Assembly (NCBI GenBank): GCA_032622095.1
Contig: CP136062.1
Location: forward strand, 157,536,875-157,600,874
DNA length: 64,000 nt
Reading direction: 5' to 3'
From: Siphonodentalium dalli
Taxonomy: Eukaryota > Mollusca > Scaphopoda > Gadilida > Siphonodentaliidae
The notes beneath the pieces are model-generated. The model had not been told where the DNA came from. It did not search any database and was given only the letters and a program-made list of their open reading frames with translations. The translations under genes were made by a program, and so were the position numbers. Of this stretch, positions 62,461-64,000 are shown one piece after another. Each line of letters begins with the position of its first letter. Position 1 is the first letter of the stretch.

Positions 62461-64000
62461 AATAATATTCTCCGCGATATCAGGAGAGACACCAAATTGA
62501 TAAACAAATATTTAGCGCCGATTTCCAACAAATTGATAAATATTCTTCTCCGTGATACGAGGAATCTATCGTGTGGTATAAATACGCCAAATTGGTGCCA
62601 TTTGGGTGAAAAATTTGTTTAGTCGCCGATCTCTACCAATTTTATATTTAGTCATCTTCATAAAGTTTGTAATTGTCAAAAGTGGCGCCGCCTGAATCAG
62701 GGATAGGGGAGGGGTCGCCAAAAACTAATACAAAATATGTTTAGCGGCAATTTCTACCAAACTTATACACGTTCTTCTCAAATGATACGAAGAATAAACT
62801 CGTGTGGGTTAAAGATGCCACAGTTGGTGCCTATATTTTCTAATGTCTGTCTGTGTTCTATATAACTTCACTGGGACCATCTGGGTGCCACCAAATGGGT
62901 CTAACAGGAGTAACTTTTTTACGAGGAAGATAATGGTGTGGGTTAAAATTTTCTAAATTTTCTAAAAGTTTCCACCGAACTTATACTTAATCATTTCCAA
63001 GATATGGCGCCGTTCGAGTAAGTGGTGCACGGAGGGAAGGGGACCGGAATTGATCAAACAAATCTATTTGTAATGCCGATTTTCACCAAATTGATAATCA
63101 TTCTTCCCCAAGTGAGATTGGGGCACTAAATTTGAGAAGAATGTAATTAAGTCGTCGGTAATCACCAAACTTATAAAATTGATACATGTTCTTCTCCATG
63201 ATACGAAGGATCTAATCTTGTAAGACGCCAAAATGTTGCGTTTGGGTGAGAGATGGGAGCACTGTATATGATAAGAATGTGTTTAGTTGACGATTACCAC
63301 CAACATTATGCATATATAATCGTGTATAATCGTCTCCACGATATCAGGAGTCTAATGTACGGGCTTTAAATATATCAAAAGTGGTGACATTCGAGTCATG
63401 GGGAGGGGAGGGGCACCAAAGCTGATACAAATATGTTTAGAAATAATTTCCACCAAATTCATACACATTCTTCTCCAACAATACGAGGAATCAAAATCAC
63501 CTGGGATAAAGACGCCACATTTGGTGCCGTTTGGGTCAGGGATGGAGAGGTTACTAACATTGATAATAATATTTTGTCGGCGGATATCCACCAACGTTAT
63601 ATATATTCATCTCTATAATTCGTTCTAAGAAGTTTTTGGCGTTCAACTTTCACATCATCGACAGATGGTGACTCAATTAAGTCACTAGAATAACTATATT
63701 TTCTCAACCGTCATATTTTTATGAGGACGGGTTCAGGCCATTCATATAGTTAGCTAGCAAAAACAGATACATACAAGAAAGCATTATAATGTATTTATCA
63801 TTCTATGTAAGAGATGCTTACATGTATATTGTAAAGTTGCAAAATGAGTGCCGTCTGAGAATGACATGTTGGAAGGATCGTGTATTATAACAAAATTGAT
63901 TCTTTCCCATTCAATATATTTTCCACAAAAAAAAATACAATTTGTCAAGAGAGTTGGACATGTATAGAAGGCCTGTTCAAAAATAGTGGTCATAGTGTGC
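61444..64000 (+). repeat. Direct repeat of about 360 bp (61444-61796 and 63634-64000)
   Basis: Both blocks contain GGCGTTCA-TTTCACA, AGATGGTGAC, AACAGTCATATTT, GCATTA, TTATCATTCTAT, 'ACAATTTGTCAAGAGA' and end GAAGGCCTGTTCAAAAATAG with TGGTCA-AGTGTGC. Between them is the end of copy 2 and another array fragment (62461-63633). So a further copy of the element starts its body at 63634 and runs past the window. Confidence 0.8.

Overview
This window is nuclear DNA from an animal, not a microbe. It is AT-rich and gene-poor. Every well-supported coding segment is a short exon bounded by GT...AG splice sites, and the introns and intergenic space are full of decayed mobile elements. The proteins (a transglutaminase and a TRPM/melastatin-like channel protein) and the repeat types fit a marine invertebrate such as a lophotrochozoan or invertebrate deuterostome. 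The sequence alone does not let me name the phylum.

Two genes are visible, both on the + strand. (1) 1-13914 is the 3' half of a transglutaminase. Eight exons (114-217, 999-1161, 6319-6434, 7857-7942, 9040-9238, 9754-9914, 11157-11293, 13773-13914) join with consistent phase into 368 residues plus stop. They carry the catalytic His and Asp, the calcium-site glutamates and both C-terminal beta-barrels. The catalytic Cys exon lies left of the window. (2) 27209-58154 and beyond is the N-terminal cytoplasmic part of a divergent TRPM-like gene. Twelve phase-consistent exons give 581 residues covering the TRPM SLOG/LSDAT-type domain and the start of the following helical repeats. The transmembrane channel exons would lie to the right of the window. 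About 13.3 kb of repeat-rich DNA separates the two genes.

Mobile elements by region: hairpin and foldback elements at 10.0, 11.3, 12.1-12.8 and 17.5-19.1 kb; a TTAA-flanked (piggyBac-type) MITE at 16.2 kb with relatives at 6.5, 26.5 and 46.8 kb; a second TTAA-flanked MITE built around two 69-bp palindromes at 25.2, 28.4 and 36.6 kb, with its palindrome core also at 27.7, 32.4, 48.4 and 53.0-53.4 kb; LINE remnants at 24.1-25.0 (-) and 50.9-51.2 (+); an internally deleted Gypsy-type LTR element (-) at 39.9-41.1 kb; and a roughly 3-kb unclassified element present as an inverted pair at 41.9-45.0 and 59.7-62.5 kb, with further fragments to the window end. A 1.1-kb 20/30-bp minisatellite lies at 56.7-57.8 kb.

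Each gene carries a decayed partial copy of one of its own exons (about 7184-7265 in the transglutaminase, 57903-57974 in the TRPM-like gene). I see no RNA genes, CRISPR arrays or operons, and nothing that amounts to a new multi-gene system. The most unusual item is the TRPM-like protein, whose SLOG domain lacks the usual glycine loop.
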